DNA of 64,000 nt from assembly GCA_020137815.1 (NCBI GenBank), contig CM035350.1, forward strand, positions 9,613,377 through 9,677,376, given 5' to 3'. Shown piece after piece: positions 1-12,500 of this stretch. The stretch's first letter is position 1. Every line of letters starts with the position of its first letter. The DNA is from Hormiphora californensis. Lineage: Eukaryota > Ctenophora > Tentaculata > Cydippida > Pleurobrachiidae. The notes beneath the pieces are model-generated. The model saw only the letters and a list, made by a program, of their open reading frames with translations. It was not told the DNA's origin and searched no databases. The position numbers were made by a program, and so were the translations under genes.

Positions 1-236
1 TAATACAACAAGGGCTTATAGTCTTGCTGTGGGGGGGGAGGGGGTAATACAACAAGGGCTTATAGTCTTGCTGTGGGGGGGGAGGGGTAATACAACAAGG
101 GCTTATAGTCTTGCTGTGGGGGGGGGGGTAATACAACAAGGGCTTATAGTCTTGCTGTGGGGGGGGGAGGGGGTAATACAACAAGGGCTTATAGTCTTGC
201 TGTGGGGGGAGAGGGGTAAAACAAGGGCAGGGGCCG
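1..236. repeat. G-rich minisatellite, ~43-bp unit
   Basis: About five head-to-tail copies of a ~43-bp unit containing TAATACAACAAGGGCTTATA followed by a G-run of variable length. It lies in the intron or flank beyond the last visible EXOC4 exon. Copies differ mainly in G-run length, the usual signature of slippage. Confidence 0.9.
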
Positions 237-320
237 GGTGAGAGAGTAGTGAACTATAGTAAAGTGGTATAAAAAAGATAGCTACACTAGTCGACTGGAC
301 TGAATCTAGAAAACATCTAC

Positions 321-3300
321 CTTTCTGAGTACTTGTAGAAGGTGGAAGTAGCAGTGAACTCTGACCTCCAGATACAACACCATCATACAATCGTGGGTGA
401 GGGATGTTAGCTCGGCCATTCTCTCTCCCAGCCTGATCTTACAGTCATCCATTACTTTGGGCGGTAGCTGGTCTGTTAGCTGAAGGGAGGTAGCTGGTCT
501 GTTAGCTGAAGGGAATGCGTGGTGATAAACACGGTACTGATATTTGTGATATTTGGTGGTAAAATACAGACAGTAAGATACACACAGTTTATAACTATCC
601 CCCTCGTCAGGTTAGGAAAAAGGGTGACTACCAATCACTATCTTATTTTGCAAGAGAGCTGTACTCAGTTATTCAACAACCCCAATTTGATTCTCAAAAA
701 GGCCGGTGACAATGCTTTGCGCTCAGATCAGTGCCACCAGACAGGAAATCCTTACCTCCTTGTCGTTCTGAAGATCATCAATGAAACTGGACACATAGAG
801 TACCAGCCATGTGATACTGTCCTGAACCTGGGACAACTGAATCAACCTCTCATTCTCTATCATCACTTTGTTCTTATCCAGTACATCCTTACCTGGGAAT
901 ATATGGTGGTAGAAGATGATGTTAGATCAGGATGTAAGAACAATGAAGTGACTAGACAGAAAGAGTATGTCATTTCTCTCATCTACTGAGAGCTGCTAAA
1001 ATAGTAGTGTGAGGTGATATTAGTGATAGTCTACTAGTATATCCTACATGAAGAAGCGGTTGAGATGTTGGATGTGAGGGAACGATCAATAACCAGTTCG
1101 TCCGATGAGGTGAAGAGAGAGGAACAGGGTGAGATATAACTACTACTGGTATCTTCAACCAGTAAACTATCATCATGATGATCACACGGAGGTGGAGATG
1201 GAGGAGGTGGAGGAGGGTTCTCTAAACACACCATCTCATCCACTACCCGGGTCATGTGGGATACCATTGTACACGTGAGGTGGCAGTACAGGTGGCACGG
1301 TGGATGAGGCGTGGTGACGTCACACGGTGGTGGGTGAATGACGTCACAGAATGGATGAGTCGTGACGTCATGTGTGGATGAGGTGTCATCACCTTGATGC
1401 CTTCCCACGGCAGTAACGAATTCTCTCAGGCTCGGTGGTGGTTTAGCTCCCTCCAGTTCTGTTTCAGTGGGAGGGAACATGGTCAACCATGATGGCTGCT
1501 TCCTGGAGAGGGAAATTTGGAATTGTAGAGAGAGATAGAGACTAGAGAGATATACCCCCCCCCCCCCGATATACATACTTAACTATGTCGGTTATTTCAG
1601 CGTCCTTGAACCACACTTGACAGAGGGTGTCCTGGGAATGTGCCCCTGACATATCTGAGAGTGAGAGGGATTAGGGAATTAGGGTGAAGTGACAGAGAGT
1701 GGTGGTATAGGAGAGGGGACTAGGGAGAAGGGACAGAGAGAGGTAGGGATTAGGGAGAAGTAGCAGAGAGAGGTAGGGATTAGGGATTAAGGTGAAGTGA
1801 CAGAGAGTTGTGGTATAGGAGAGGGGATTAGGGAGAAGGCAAAGTTGCAGAGAGTGGTAGGAGAGGGGAAGCCTTCGCAACCAACCCTTGACAGGGGAGA
1901 CAGAGTGATAGAGAGATAGAGAGATAGGGATGAGAGGAATTAAACTATCGACAAAAAAGAAGTTCATTATAAGAGCCTAAAGAGAGAGAGAGACTTACTA
2001 TTAAACATATTAAAGCAGATCTTCCGATAGTTCTTGAGAACTTCATAAACCATTTCAAGGAACTTTGGGCAGTACTTGGGCATTCTGTTCATGAGGATTC
2101 TCAATTCGGTTAACTTTTCCTGAACTTTCACAGCACCCTGCAATTAAATGAAGAGTCAAAATCGGTTTTTTGTTGTTGACGACTGGGAAATGCTTTTGAT
2201 TGGGAAAATACATTACCTCCACTAGAGCCCTTGGCCAGCCTGACTTGTTGGGTTTTACCATATTTAACCCTGAATTACCTGAAAATAATGACAAATAAAT
2301 ATATATTAGATCAGTTAGGATTCTAGTTGTCATGTTCTAACCCTCCTTTACATTTGTGGAGCGCTGTTGTAACAGGCCAGGGTCGAGCAAGGCAAGATTC
2401 TAGCATGTTAACAACTAAGATTGAGATTGAGTTTAGTTGCAACTCACCTTCATTAATTTCCTTAATTTCACTAGTGATCTTATCATTCAATGTCTTCAAG
2501 AAGGTTCTTTCCACGAAATCATCAAGGAACGCTTGCAGGGTCAGACAGGCTGTGTCCGTGAATGATAGGACATTGCTTATCTCTCCAATAAACTTATTGA
2601 TTTGCTTGAACACCAGCGTGATGTTGTGTGGACTCTGACAGAACAGGGAGTGATTGAGAGATACCGCAGTATCTTAAAAATGTAGCTGTCATGGAAAGCC
2701 GATAAATAACTTCTATTATAAGGACATATACGGATAACAAAGACTAAGGATCGGTGGATTGTTTATTAGCCGCATAATCACTAATCAGTGAGGACTGAGG
2801 ATTGAGGAAGTTTTATTTTCTCAGTGCAGCTGGAAGGAGAAAACTGGACGATTCTATGATAGGGTTGAGATCTTTGTGTGACGGATAGTACCTTGACAAA
2901 GAGTGCAGGTAGTTCACATGTGTTGCTGTCACTGGCAGTGTCGTTAAAGTTTTGTGTCCGGTGCTCCGATGAGATTGTCATACCTGGGAAACACATTGGT
3001 TACGAAATAACCCCTCGCCTCGCGACCTACACTTGTCACTGTAGAGTGTAGGTCCAACAGTGACAGATAGGAACACAACGAGAGAAAAGTATACACGGTG
3101 TATCCTTTTCTCTCATTGACCATAATAACCTGTCCGATCGAAGACAAGCCATGATAATACAATCACTCACCCATGGCACTTGACTCAAAGGAGAAGAGAC
3201 TACCCCGAACTTTCTCCGGCCTCCTTCCATTTCTCTTGAAGAAGTGTCCGATGCTGTTGGTGAGGGGCACAAATGTGACAGGTGAGGGATTCACAGACAT

Positions 3301-5474
3301 TCCATGATCCTCTGATTTCATGGCTAGATAGTCTTCAAGTAGAGTCTCAACCTGCGAGAAGGACCGGGCTAAAAACTCCAATCAATAATTTATAATACTC
3401 TTTTTTTTAAATCGATTTGTGTATTGGTTGACAACTTACACAATGCTGAATGCTGCTCCATACATCCTCCTGTCGGCCCTCTTGAGTACTGTAACTGAGA
3501 TGTTCAATTGCATTATTCACTACCAAATGAGATGCAGCGACCGCCCTGTATTTGGCGAATACCTCCGCAAGCAACTCAGGAAACAGGGACGGGGAATCAC
3601 TTTCCATTCGGTTGGTCTGGCGTTTCTTGTACATTAGATCTTGGGCAGTATTGACTAGGATATTCTGCATTTCGGTCTCCATGTTACTTCGGATGTACTG
3701 GGGGAGAGGGAGAGGTGTGTTAAAAATGGAAAATATTTTGACAATAAGGCCTGTGTATCATTCAAGTCTGTCAGACCAATACTCTAACAGAGTTAAGTTG
3801 GATATATTGTGAGCTGTGTTTAACCTCAATGGTGGTATCCAGTTTCCCCAGTTGTTGTAGGGACTGCACTAAGAAGTTTGAGGAACCTGTAGCTATCTTC
3901 CTCTGGATCACATGATAGGTCCTCAACCTCGTCTTCATAGACATCTTCCTCAGCTTAGCTTGGGAGGTTCACCTAGAAAACACATGGTGTCAATGATGCT
4001 CTAACAAGGCATTGGATACTTGTTGAGTAAGGGGTGGGATACGCTTCTCCACCCCTAGTTACGCAACAATTGGATAGACAGTTTGGCAGGAACCGACCGA
4101 AACAAGTAAACAGCCAATCAGAACTCGTTATTTAGGTCACGTGACTGGTTATCAGCCAATCAGGGACCAGTATTTCCGGATTCGGTCGGTTCCTGCAGTT
4201 TGGGGGACTGGCAAGGAATTTGGAGGACATACCACTGCGAAACAACTGCACTTTGTCTCTCGCTGCGGGTGCTTTCAGATAGAGATGGTTCGATAACTGT
4301 TGTAACAGCTCCTCGTGTAGTTTCTGTGGGGGAATGGTATTAGAATGGGCAGTTAGTCCTTGTGGTCAGCTCAGATATGGAGAACTAGCGTGGCAAATGT
4401 TATATTATAACAGGGTACGTCTAACCTCTTTTCGCTGTTTAAGATCCTCCTTGATGTCCTTTAGTGCATCAACATTGGCCAAAGTTCCGTCCAACAGCGC
4501 AACTGGAGGTGTAAGGTCATATCAAGATCTTTTGACTCGATTTCAAGAGTCAATCTGCTGCAGCTCTGCACCGACCTGAAGTTGTCAAATTCGCGCGCGC
4601 CACCCTTACTACAAAAAGAGTCCCGCGCGTTCCGCAGTTCGACACTGGACGTGTATCATCAGTTGTGCCTGCTCCAGCAGTTCGGCTGGTTATTGTGCCC
4701 GTTTGTAACAATGATTATCAACCACTTACCAGTTACTGGTTACCAATGGTAACTCACTCACTTACCCCAACTTACCATTCTTTTTAAGTAGCTCTGTTGC
4801 GTGCATGTAATGTTTGCTCTTATGTGTTGATCGTACTTCCCCGAAACCTCTCTAACACGATCTCTATTTGGGAAGGTAGAAATTATGGAATGAACTTGTT
4901 ATGTTCTAACCCTCCCTTACATTTGTCTAGCTAGGCAAGGATTAAACATGTGATTTAGTTATAAAAGTGGAGAGATTAGAAGTTAACTCACATTTTCTCC
5001 AAAAGCTCTAATTTTCGGCCTGTTTTCACGCTGTCAAGATAAAGATTTTTCAAGTCCTCTCGCTGGCATTGAAGTGAAGTTTTACATCGGTCTATCTTCT
5101 CTTTACACGACATTATCTTGCTCTGGGCAACTGATTGGGGATAAGGTGAGGTTATTCCTTGCTTTGCTCACACTGGGCCCTAGTTCACGGGATACAAAAT
5201 CAAAAACAGCCACGCTGTTATATCCCAAAGAGAGTGATAAAACATATAAATAAAACCTACGTTTGATGTTTCCTAACACCGTTGAGTAGACTTCTGGTAT
5301 TTGCTGGAGTCCCTCATGGTGCTTGGTTATATGAGCATTTAACCTTCCATCAATCTCGTTATACTCTGTTATATTTCGCTTCTTGTTTCTGTTGAGATCA
5401 CATTTCAGTTCTTGTTCGTGAAGAGATATGATAACATTGAGCAGGTGTGATTCCCTTTCTCCCTCTCCGTTCAT
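321..5474 (-). CDS. EXOC4: Exocyst complex component 4 (Sec8), 3' end beyond the left edge
   Basis: Sec8 is a subunit of the octameric exocyst, which tethers secretory vesicles to the plasma membrane. Sixteen exons in transcript order: 5474-5261, 5130-4992, 4863-4776, 4502-4426, 4323-4233, 3953-3825, 3697-3440, 3351-3171, 2983-2892, 2634-2448, 2278-2217, 2137-1999, 1654-1579, 1502-1048, 892-756, 467-321. Recognisable blocks in Sec8 order are KHYMHATELL, DPEED, AVAASHLVV, SLFSFESS, FLDDFVERTFL and LEVRVHC. About 820 codons are visible against ~970 in human, so the C-terminus is missing. The N-terminus (from ATG 5474) is the helical coiled-coil region. Exon 1502-1048 carries a Pro/His-rich insertion not expected in the family. 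Junction phases agree everywhere except exon 4863-4776 (one base short) and exon 3953-3825 (one base extra), where the homologous frame shifts. Sequence error is the likeliest cause. Confidence 0.88.
465..511. repeat. 26-bp tandem duplication of an EXOC4 splice-acceptor region
   Basis: Two adjacent copies of GGTAGCTGGTCTGTTAGCTG plus flank. On the coding strand each holds the CAG acceptor in front of CTACC, so the acceptor of exon 467-321 is present twice. Confidence 0.7.
1315..1370. promoter_or_regulatory. Three perfect CRE-like palindromes inside an EXOC4 exon
   Basis: TGACGTCA occurs at 1315-1322, 1339-1346 and 1363-1370, exactly 24 bp apart. They lie in coding sequence, where each contributes a Val-Thr/Val-Ile motif of the inserted Pro/His-rich segment. 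TGACGTCA is the CREB/ATF consensus, but nothing shows use as an enhancer here. A 24-bp (8-codon) tandem repeat is an equally good explanation. Confidence 0.3.
4087..4195. mobile_element. hAT-type MITE, full-length copy 1 (109 bp)
   Basis: Inverted termini CAGGAACCGACCGAA / TTCGGTCGGTTCCTG, 109 bp, with a perfect 8-bp target duplication CAGTTTGG at 4079-4086 and 4196-4203. The 8-bp duplication and CAG-starting termini fit the hAT superfamily. It has no coding capacity and lies in the intron between EXOC4 exons 4323-4233 and 3953-3825. This copy defines the family borders used for the others. Confidence 0.92.
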
Positions 5475-5685
5475 TCTGTGTAATACAGGGGTGATGGATG
5501 TTAATTTGGGGTTTAACGGGGGTGGGGTACTTCTACCTACAACACGGTAGTTTTAGGGGATGGTGTAATAAAAACGACTGTCAAAATCTCAAAAATCATG
5601 ATTATGAGGGTCGGCAGCTATATAAATACACTAACACATATTATAAGTTAATACAAAACACACACTCGCAATGTATTCAAATAAA
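5475..5685. other. Short spacer between EXOC4 and HPDL
   Basis: 211 bp between the EXOC4 start codon and the HPDL stop codon; both genes run leftward. It must contain the EXOC4 5' UTR/promoter and the HPDL 3' UTR. No clear motif seen. Confidence 0.6.
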
Positions 5686-7246
5686 TTATAAAATTTCAGA
5701 CTTTTCTGTCCTAATTGTGGATGATTCATTGGAGTTATTGAGCTGCTGTTGTTGCTGTGATTCGAGGGCCGAGAAGAGAGCCTTGACATTACCGGTACCA
5801 AAACCTCGGCATCCTCGACGATCGATAATCTCCATAAACAGGCCATCTTTTTCGAAGATACTCTCGGTGAAAACTTGTAGTAGAAACCTGCCGATATATA
5901 ACAACGGGGTTAGTTGACATGCTCGAATCCCCCGCCTGTGATGTGCCCCCGTTTGTAGAACTTATAAATATTTACTTGAAGTTAGATTTAAAGCAGGGTT
6001 TAGATGGTAGATATAATCGGTTAAAATGTTATAGTATTTACCCGTCAGCATCTTGGTCAACAATGACACTGTTCTCGAAGGCTATCTGAGGATCCACTCC
6101 CAACTTGGCAAACTGCTCCCTTTTTTCCTCCTAAAATGAGGTTGATATTGTTAATAATCTGAGCCAGGGAACCATTAATGATTAACGAGGACCAGATAAT
6201 TCACTTCTAGATATGCAAAAATACTCTCTTCTAGATATCGCCACGTACCAGATTGTAGTAGGAGTGCGGTTGTTGTATGACTCTGACACCGTTTCTCCGT
6301 AGTTCCTCGACCGTTTTGAAGATATCTGGAGTCCGCAGGGCCACATGCTGCACTCCCCCGCCACCGTTAGCGCACACAAACCGATCCACCTGGTTAAACA
6401 CTGGAGAGAGAGAGAGGGAAGAGGATGAAATTAAAATTTACCAATAATATTCAAGGTTTAGATAGACGGGTTAGACAGGATTGAAACTTTATGCTAATTA
6501 TTAATTAGTTAGATAATTAATACTAACCAGTATCTGGGGATGTGATGGGCTCAGAGAAAGCAAATATAGGCAGGTCTGAACTGGTTTTTACAAACATCTC
6601 CATCCCAGAACCATTAACATTCACTTTTATTGAACCCGTACTTGTGTCCTGAAAATACGTAACATGAGTTAGCATGAGCAATGATCATTTGTCAACTATC
6701 AAGACCCTTAGATTTTTCATAAAATGTTACAAACACCAAAACTTATTTTCGAAGTGGTTCCCCTGTTGAGATATATTACCTCACAATGATAAGGTTTCAG
6801 GGCGAGAATATCAGCAAACCAGCGGGCATGTCTAGCGGCAGTACCCTTCTCACAGCACACTAGAATATGATCCAGAGAGGAGGAGGGTGACGGAGTAGTT
6901 TCCTCTTCATACACACGGTGAGTCAGGTAGGGTAGCGTTCGTTGGGTACTCCAAATACCGCGTCTCCTCCCCCTCCTTTATAGCACGAGGGCCTTACCCC
7001 AACCTTCCTGAGGTGATCCTGAACCACCCTCAGGTCGGGCGTTGAAAATGCTATCCGTGTGAACTTTGTGATGGTGGTGCTGCCCCGGTGTCCGTAGGCA
7101 CACGACCTTGAGCACCCCGGTCAGGGGTCGCTAATACACAGCTATCAGGACTGGGCTTGTTGGACCAGAGAGAACCCGAACACGCCCAGTGCCCTCTGGG
7201 AGGCTGCCAAGTCACGGCACCCTATGGCGAGGTATTTGAGCAGCAT
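5686..7246 (-). CDS. HPDL: 4-hydroxyphenylpyruvate dioxygenase-like protein; first exon frame-broken
   Basis: A VOC-fold, Fe(II)-dependent dioxygenase relative. HPDL acts in vertebrate mitochondria on 4-hydroxyphenylpyruvate-type substrates. Exons: 7246-6780, 6649-6528, 6400-6249, 6130-6042, 5887-5686. The family's metal-ligand positions are visible: His in LDHIL, His in GVQHVAL, Glu in FMEII. The C-terminal block LLQVFTESIF...GFGTGN fits HPDL better than HPD. The last four exons join in phase. In the first exon, homology starts at ATG 7246 (FGFSLVQQAQ), then resumes in other frames around TKFTRIAFSTPDL (about 7060-7020) and again before YEEETTPS, with stops between. That is at least two indels, so this is either a pseudogene or an error-prone stretch of assembly. 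Intact length would be ~345 aa, near the human 371. Confidence 0.75.
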
Positions 7247-7460
7247 CTTTCACAGCATGGTGGATGGAGGTGCCTAAATGGGGGAAAATGTGTGAGTTAG
7301 CTGCTGAGTTTTCTATCTGATTTCATAGTTGTATAATGTCAGGACACTAAAGTAGTACACAGTGTTGCTTTTGTACAAAATAATGTTAGAAAGAGATCTA
7401 GCTGTATCGAATATTACATAACAACTTGGAAAAACAATATTAAGAACATATATTGTCGGG

Positions 7461-7553
7461 TCGATACCTGTCTGGCGGCCCCGATTTGATTCGCGACAGT
7501 GTGCTCAGATGGGGACTGCGGCGCCAGACAGGTCGATAGCGACCCCAAGACAC
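7461..7553. repeat. Small foldback element of the TGTCTGGCG family
   Basis: Inverted copies of GGTCGATACCTGTCTGGCG and CGCCAGACAGGTCGATAGCGACC flank ATTCGCGACAGTGTGCTCA. Related sequence recurs near 46990-47070, 50095-50170 and 58199-58433. It lies in the 611-bp HPDL-HDAC6 spacer (7247-7857), where nothing else was recognised. Confidence 0.6.
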
Positions 7554-7857
7554 GATTGTCGTTGTGATAAAAAACTTATACAATCCAGTGTTCACTATTA
7601 TTCTGCCATAATTGATAATAATGAAGCTTTCATATTAAAAACAGTTTGTCTGTCTGTAGCTTACTCAAAACCAATTTATTTGTTCGTGGTAAATTAGAAA
7701 CTAATTTGTTTGATTGTTTATCGTTAAGACAACACACGCTCGAAATACAATAAACTACAACAATCAAGGTCAGTTTTGGCAGATGTGGCGCTTTTTATTG
7801 GACAGCTGCCCGGAGGTAGAATCAACAAGAAGAAAATAGTGGTGAGGTTCACTGCAT

Positions 7858-9389
7858 TCATTCCTGAACTGTTTCCAGGGAGACAGAGACAGCGGGTATC
7901 CCAAACTTCGCAATGTGGCCCTTGTTCTTAGCATCCAGGAGTTTCTGAGGGGATTGGGATTTAGGGATTTAGATCAATACTCATCCAAACCCTCACAGAG
8001 AGCACTCGATTTCATGAAATAAAATGCAGTGTGAGCTACACAACTAAATACCTCATTGTGGACGTAGGAGTCGCATCCGTAACACCACACACTCAAGTCA
8101 GCCATACTCAACGCCATGAGGTGCCCAGAGTCAATACCGTGGAATAGAGCATGCTCGTTAACGTACCGAGAACAATGTGTCTAGTTGGGGAAATACGTCA
8201 TTCACTAAAAGTAAATTAGCGAGATGAGGAAGTAAAGCTAGCTCGATAAATTGTCATGAGTGAGTAGTATTAAAAAGTTAAATTTCATATTTTGAGATCC
8301 ATTGGTCAAGTCCCGGTCAAGTTACATTATACTTTGAGCTCCGTTGGTTACACTTACCTGGTAACAATAAAGACAGTACCACGACTCACTACTATCCCCA
8401 CAGGTCTGACAGGCGGGGGACTTTTCTAGGATCGCCGGGGCAGAATTTACGTGGTTTTCCAAATGTTCACACCACGGCTTCGGGTGAACGGCAAACACAT
8501 TGTCGTTTAGTTTAACAGGCTAAGAAGAAAGAGGTGTTGATATAGGAAGGAAAGAAGGAAGATGATGAGGAAGATAAAGGAAAAAGGCTGGTTGGAATTG
8601 AAAACTTAGAAAGAGATATAGTGTGCCAATATCTCTATTATAATTTGCGTGATGGCCGTTCGTTCAGTGCGTTTCTACGCGACAGTGCTCCTTCATAAAA
8701 CACTTCATGTGCCCAAAGCTGTAAAGCTGTTGCTCACACTTTTGGAACTTCCAGTGGAAGTGTGTGTGTGTGTGTGTGTGTGTGTGGCTCTAGGTTATAG
8801 CGTACCAAACTCTGCCGCACGACAGAACGGATTCCAGTGGAAGTTTGTTAATATTTCCGAATGAATATTAACATGACAGTCTCCATAGTTACCAATTCAG
8901 TTGCCATGGCAACCGTGTTATTGACGTTGAAAGGGCGAAAAGAACCACCCGGCGAGGCCGGGTGGGTTATCAAAAAGCCCTTACTTGAGGCGCACCCAAT
9001 GGGTGCGCTAGTATAAATATAATAGGGAGAAGTTGCAGGAAGGTTTGAAAGAGGGCGGAGTTGAAAACTTTACCTCCACCGGGTCTTGTTGTTTTTCTAG
9101 CTCCGCCATCAGTATTTTGTCAGCTAGCTCTTCCTAGAAGATTTAGAAGTAGTGCTAACTTTGTGATGATCAAAATATGAATAAGGACATGATACACAAC
9201 CCAGAAATTATCGACAGCAACAAAAACAGCAGCGGAATTGTAGCGTGAAAGTGAATTATCAAGGAAGGAAAGAGAGGACAAACGTAACATTTGCATTGGC
9301 TAACATGTGTTTTGTGTGTATCAGATTGTATAGAGAGATAGTGATAGAGAGAGGGAGTGATAGAGAGAGATAGTGATAGAGAGAGGGAG

Positions 9390-9442
<53 letters not shown>

Positions 9443-9446
9443 GTGA

Positions 9447-9533
<87 letters not shown>

Positions 9534-12500
9534 ATAAATATGCTTGTTTTTACCTCATCATGTTCAGGTGTTGATGATTTTATCTCCTCGTGATCTACTA
9601 TTGTTGTTTCACCGCTGTTATTTGGATCGCCCCATGCCACGGCCGGCCTGACGTAGAAAAAACATTTTTATACCCCTAAAACGACTAAAATACAAATTAT
9701 ACATCCCAAGGAATGGAAGAAGAAGAATCTAAAATGATTAAATGAGGCGTGAAAAGGTTTGTTTGCTTTGTAGTAGAGTCGATAACTACATCGACCTCTC
9801 CCAATTGTTCCAGTTTTTGTCACATCAGTTTGGAGCCTCGACACGACCTCTAAACAGGTGTTACTTTTTCACAAACTGTTTTCATCTTGGTGTAATCAGC
9901 AGTTGAAATGTTGCTGATCATAACAAAAACCTGACTAAATTTTTTCAACTTGGGGTAAAACCATGGGTGTCAAAAGTTAGCTCTAGGTCCCCTGAGTAAC
10001 CATCCGGAGACTCCAAGAGATATTTCAAGCCGTTCTCCTGTAATCATTAATCCCGGTAGAGCACATATTTGAGTATGGACGTACGTGCAATTGCCTACAA
10101 CCTCAACTTTAATGTATAACGTTAATGTGCGTCTCTCTCTTTTCTCCCCCTTGAGAAAGAGTTATCTCGCGCGGCGCAACCGCACGTGCGGTTTTTCCAG
10201 AGAGAGTGAGAGACATACAATAACATGCAAACAGCCTGCCAGCGCTCACGTACGTCCGCATTGTATTTTTTTCTCCACCGGGATTAATGATTACGGGAGA
10301 ACGGCTTGAAATATCTCTTGGAGTCTCCGGATGGTTACTCAGGGGACCTAGAGCTAACTTTTGACACCCATGGTTTTACCCCAAGTTGAAAAAATTTAGT
10401 CAGGTTTTTGTTATGATCAGCAACATTTCAACTGCTGATTACACCAAGATGAAAACAGTTTGTGAAAAAGTATTACCTGTTTAGAGGTCGTGTCGAGGCT
10501 CCAAACAGATGTGACAAAAACTGGAACAATTGGGAGGGGTCGATGTAGTTATCGACTCTACTATTGTGCAAAAGATAATTGTAGATGGAATCAATGATTG
10601 CAAAGAATTCGCCAGTTTGTTTTCCCCGCACACAGCTAATCGGCATGTACCGTTGTTTTGTTCAAACAGGGAGGGCCGAACAAGGCAAATGTACCGGTGG
10701 TTAATTCTAGGTGATCTCCGGAGGCACTTTGGTGAATACTGCTCTGGGTCCTCGGTCTGTTTCCGTTTTGGGGAATGGGTACGGGTGGGTGATGGTGGTG
10801 GCGTGCTGTTAACCGGTGATGGTGTCCGTCTATCTGCCCTTCTGACATTTGATCTCAGGAACCTACGTGAAACTAAATCATGTGACGTCATTATGGAATG
10901 TGACGTCATTATGTGACGTCATTATGGAATGTGACGTCACTGTATTACGTTTACGGAGAACACCCTCCAACCTCACCATTGAGCTTATATCGATTTGTAT
11001 TTTTCGTGTGATTTGACGATGAATCTTAATAAAAGAGAGATGTTAATAATACCGTTTTGGAGGAAGATCCTCTTCTTCTTGTTTTATCTGGACACCACCG
11101 AGGCACCTCCAGAACGGAGCAAGCGCTTCCCTACTTGTTTGAATACTTTCCAGGCCACTGCGGCAGATAAATTCTGTGGTAAACTATATTGTACATACTA
11201 TTTTAACAGGCGAACAAATTGAGGAGAAATGCGCTAACAACTACGATATTGTGTCCCAGCATTTTTGGGAGTGTGATTGTAATACCATTTTGTTGGAATA
11301 AGTTCATCGGGGTCCATGGGGTCTGGGGAATCGCCGAGCATGGCTGTGGTACAGGCCAGAATTCCATTAGACACTGTAGATAAATTATATCCTCCCTGTA
11401 TAAGTTTGGGATAAGATGTAAATTTTGAGAATTGAGATGAATCATTATATCCTATACAGCGGGCAGTGTAAAATATCATGACCTAACTGTACCTCTAAAG
11501 CAAGGATGACTTTTTTGCAGACACCCATTAACGACCACGTCATCCAGCCGTACCCCTCCGAGGAAACGTTACATCCACCCTGAAACATGGAAGCTACAAC
11601 ACAAGGAGGAGCTGTACCATTGTTTCTATGGTGACAGCCTCTATACTGATCGATACAAGTTGTGAAACACATTACAATCGAATATTATTCCTGCCCTCGC
11701 ACGTACCAATGGGTCCGCCCGACCGGAATCAAATCCAGCACTGATGAACACAACCTCCGGATGGTACTCCCGTGCAATTGGAAGGATCAGCTCCTCAAAT
11801 GCCTTTACATAATCACCGTCAGATACACCGCTTTCGTTCCACCCTATGTTTAGATTAAAACCCTCTCCGGGACCTTTTCCAACTAAGCTGGGTTTACCTA
11901 GGGGAGACTAGGTCAGCAATTGCAAGAGGTAAGATAGTTACTTTTAAGAGATCAATCTACTGACCCGTTCCTGGGTAGAAGGCGCCATGTCTCCACATGT
12001 GAAGGGAGGTGTAGAGAACACGGGGATCACTGTAGAACATGTCCTGTGTGCCATTTCCATGGTGCACGTCCCAGTCAACCACTAGTATTCTAATGATGAT
12101 TATTAGGAATTAAATCCTGGAGGAAGACCATGATTCGGAATATATCAGTTGTTTCTACCTTTTTGTATTGTGATGGTTGAAGGCATAGTGACAGGCGATT
12201 GGTACGTTTCCTAAGAGGCAGAACCCACGTGGCTGGCTCTCCTCACAATGATGGCCGGGTGGTCTGATTACCGCTACACCGTTCCTCGCCTGGATGGGAG
12301 TTGGAGTCATAATACTGGAATATTAGAATAAGTGAGAGTGAGAAACTGGTATCATTATTGGACATAGCAATATCTACTTACCCTTCCCGAGAGAACCTCT
12401 TCAGTCACATTCAGCAAGGAACCAGCAGATAATTTAGCACATGTGAAGGTTTCATTACATGCGTATAAACTGTCGTGAGTCGCACCAAACGTGTATAACT

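Noticed and set aside
1670-1850. Telomere-like TTAGGG motifs
   Set aside because: Only scattered TTAGGGATTAGGG-type motifs in a GA-rich intron; no regular TTAGGG tandem array.
5686-7246. Assignment as true 4-hydroxyphenylpyruvate dioxygenase (HPD)
   Set aside because: C-terminal motifs (LLQVFTESIF, GFGTGN followed by VKAL) match the HPDL paralogue better. Tree-based confirmation is still needed.
11707-11897. Apparent frameshift in HDAC6 exons around the [12 protein letters not shown] motif and before CGLESIQ
   Set aside because: Rechecking splice borders (donor after TTG at 11707, acceptor before 11157) puts every exon in phase; no indel is needed.
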